From positions 223,647 through 287,646 of the forward strand of contig NZ_JAQGJM010000027.1 in assembly GCF_028290625.1 (NCBI RefSeq): 64,000 nt of DNA, read 5' to 3'. The notes beneath the pieces are model-generated. The model worked only from the letters and a program-made list of their open reading frames with translations. It ran no database searches and was not told where the DNA came from. Below are positions 63,996 to 64,000 of the stretch, piece by piece; the first letter of the stretch is position 1; the number at the start of each line of letters is the position of its first letter. Source of the stretch: Devosia sp. (lineage in GTDB: Bacteria; Pseudomonadota; Alphaproteobacteria; Rhizobiales; Devosiaceae). The position numbers were made by a program, and so were the translations under genes.

Positions 63996-64000
63996 GGATG

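Overview
The window is GC-rich, densely coded chromosomal DNA of an alphaproteobacterium in the Hyphomicrobiales (Rhizobiales). A Devosia-like organism is my best guess. The reasons are the gene order ubiE / mutM / rpsT / dnaA, the ActS/ActR (RegB/RegA) pair, MmcB, DUF1127 and DUF2852 proteins, an aminotransferase-led reductive pyrimidine cluster, GANTC (CcrM-type) sites near dnaA, and a RIME-like intergenic palindrome. The genus is inference. I saw no tRNA, rRNA, CRISPR array, prophage or classical IS element.

Layout. 1-8.2 kb: the end of an unknown gene, an ApbE flavin transferase, a ROK regulator with a CUT2-type sugar ABC transporter and an SDR dehydrogenase, then a divergent ohr/ohrR peroxide-response pair. 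8.3-16 kb: a short UvrA-like protein, a GntR(YtrA)-ABC operon with a clear operator, an orphan tadE-tadG pair and an AqpZ-like aquaporin. 16-21.2 kb: an SH3 protein, a D-2-hydroxyacid dehydrogenase, rbfA-truB and several small membrane proteins. 21.4-32.3 kb: a roughly 10 kb minus-strand operon for pyrimidine/hydantoin-type catabolism (omega-amino acid transaminase, MmsA, N-carbamoyl amidohydrolase, dihydropyrimidinase and an NMT1-type ABC importer). A RutR-like TetR regulator is transcribed divergently, with a RutR-type box between them. A DUF559 nuclease gene flanked by inverted REP-like repeats sits inside this operon.

32.3-49.8 kb: mixed metabolic and stress genes, including a LuxR-HTH/VOC fusion, an Rrf2/AhpD-like pair with a perfect 12-bp palindrome, a short RlpA, a degenerate receiver protein, tandem MFS transporters overlapping mmcB, a beta-CASP MBL protein and ActS/ActR. 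49.8-64 kb: the replication-associated block (PBP1A, gyrB, recF, dnaN, dnaA, rpsT, mutM, ubiE), interrupted by an SDR gene and REP-like repeats.

How it fits together. The pyrimidine operon gives a nearly complete route: import, ring opening, release of the carbamoyl group as CO2 and NH3, transamination to a semialdehyde, then acetyl-CoA or propionyl-CoA. The first, reductive step (dihydropyrimidine dehydrogenase) is not in the window. The most unusual structure is the DUF559 unit at 26888-27330. Its imperfect 57-bp ends are inverted repeats of a REP-like family that recurs, usually as inverted pairs, at several other intergenic positions. This organisation resembles REP-RAYT units but with a different enzyme.
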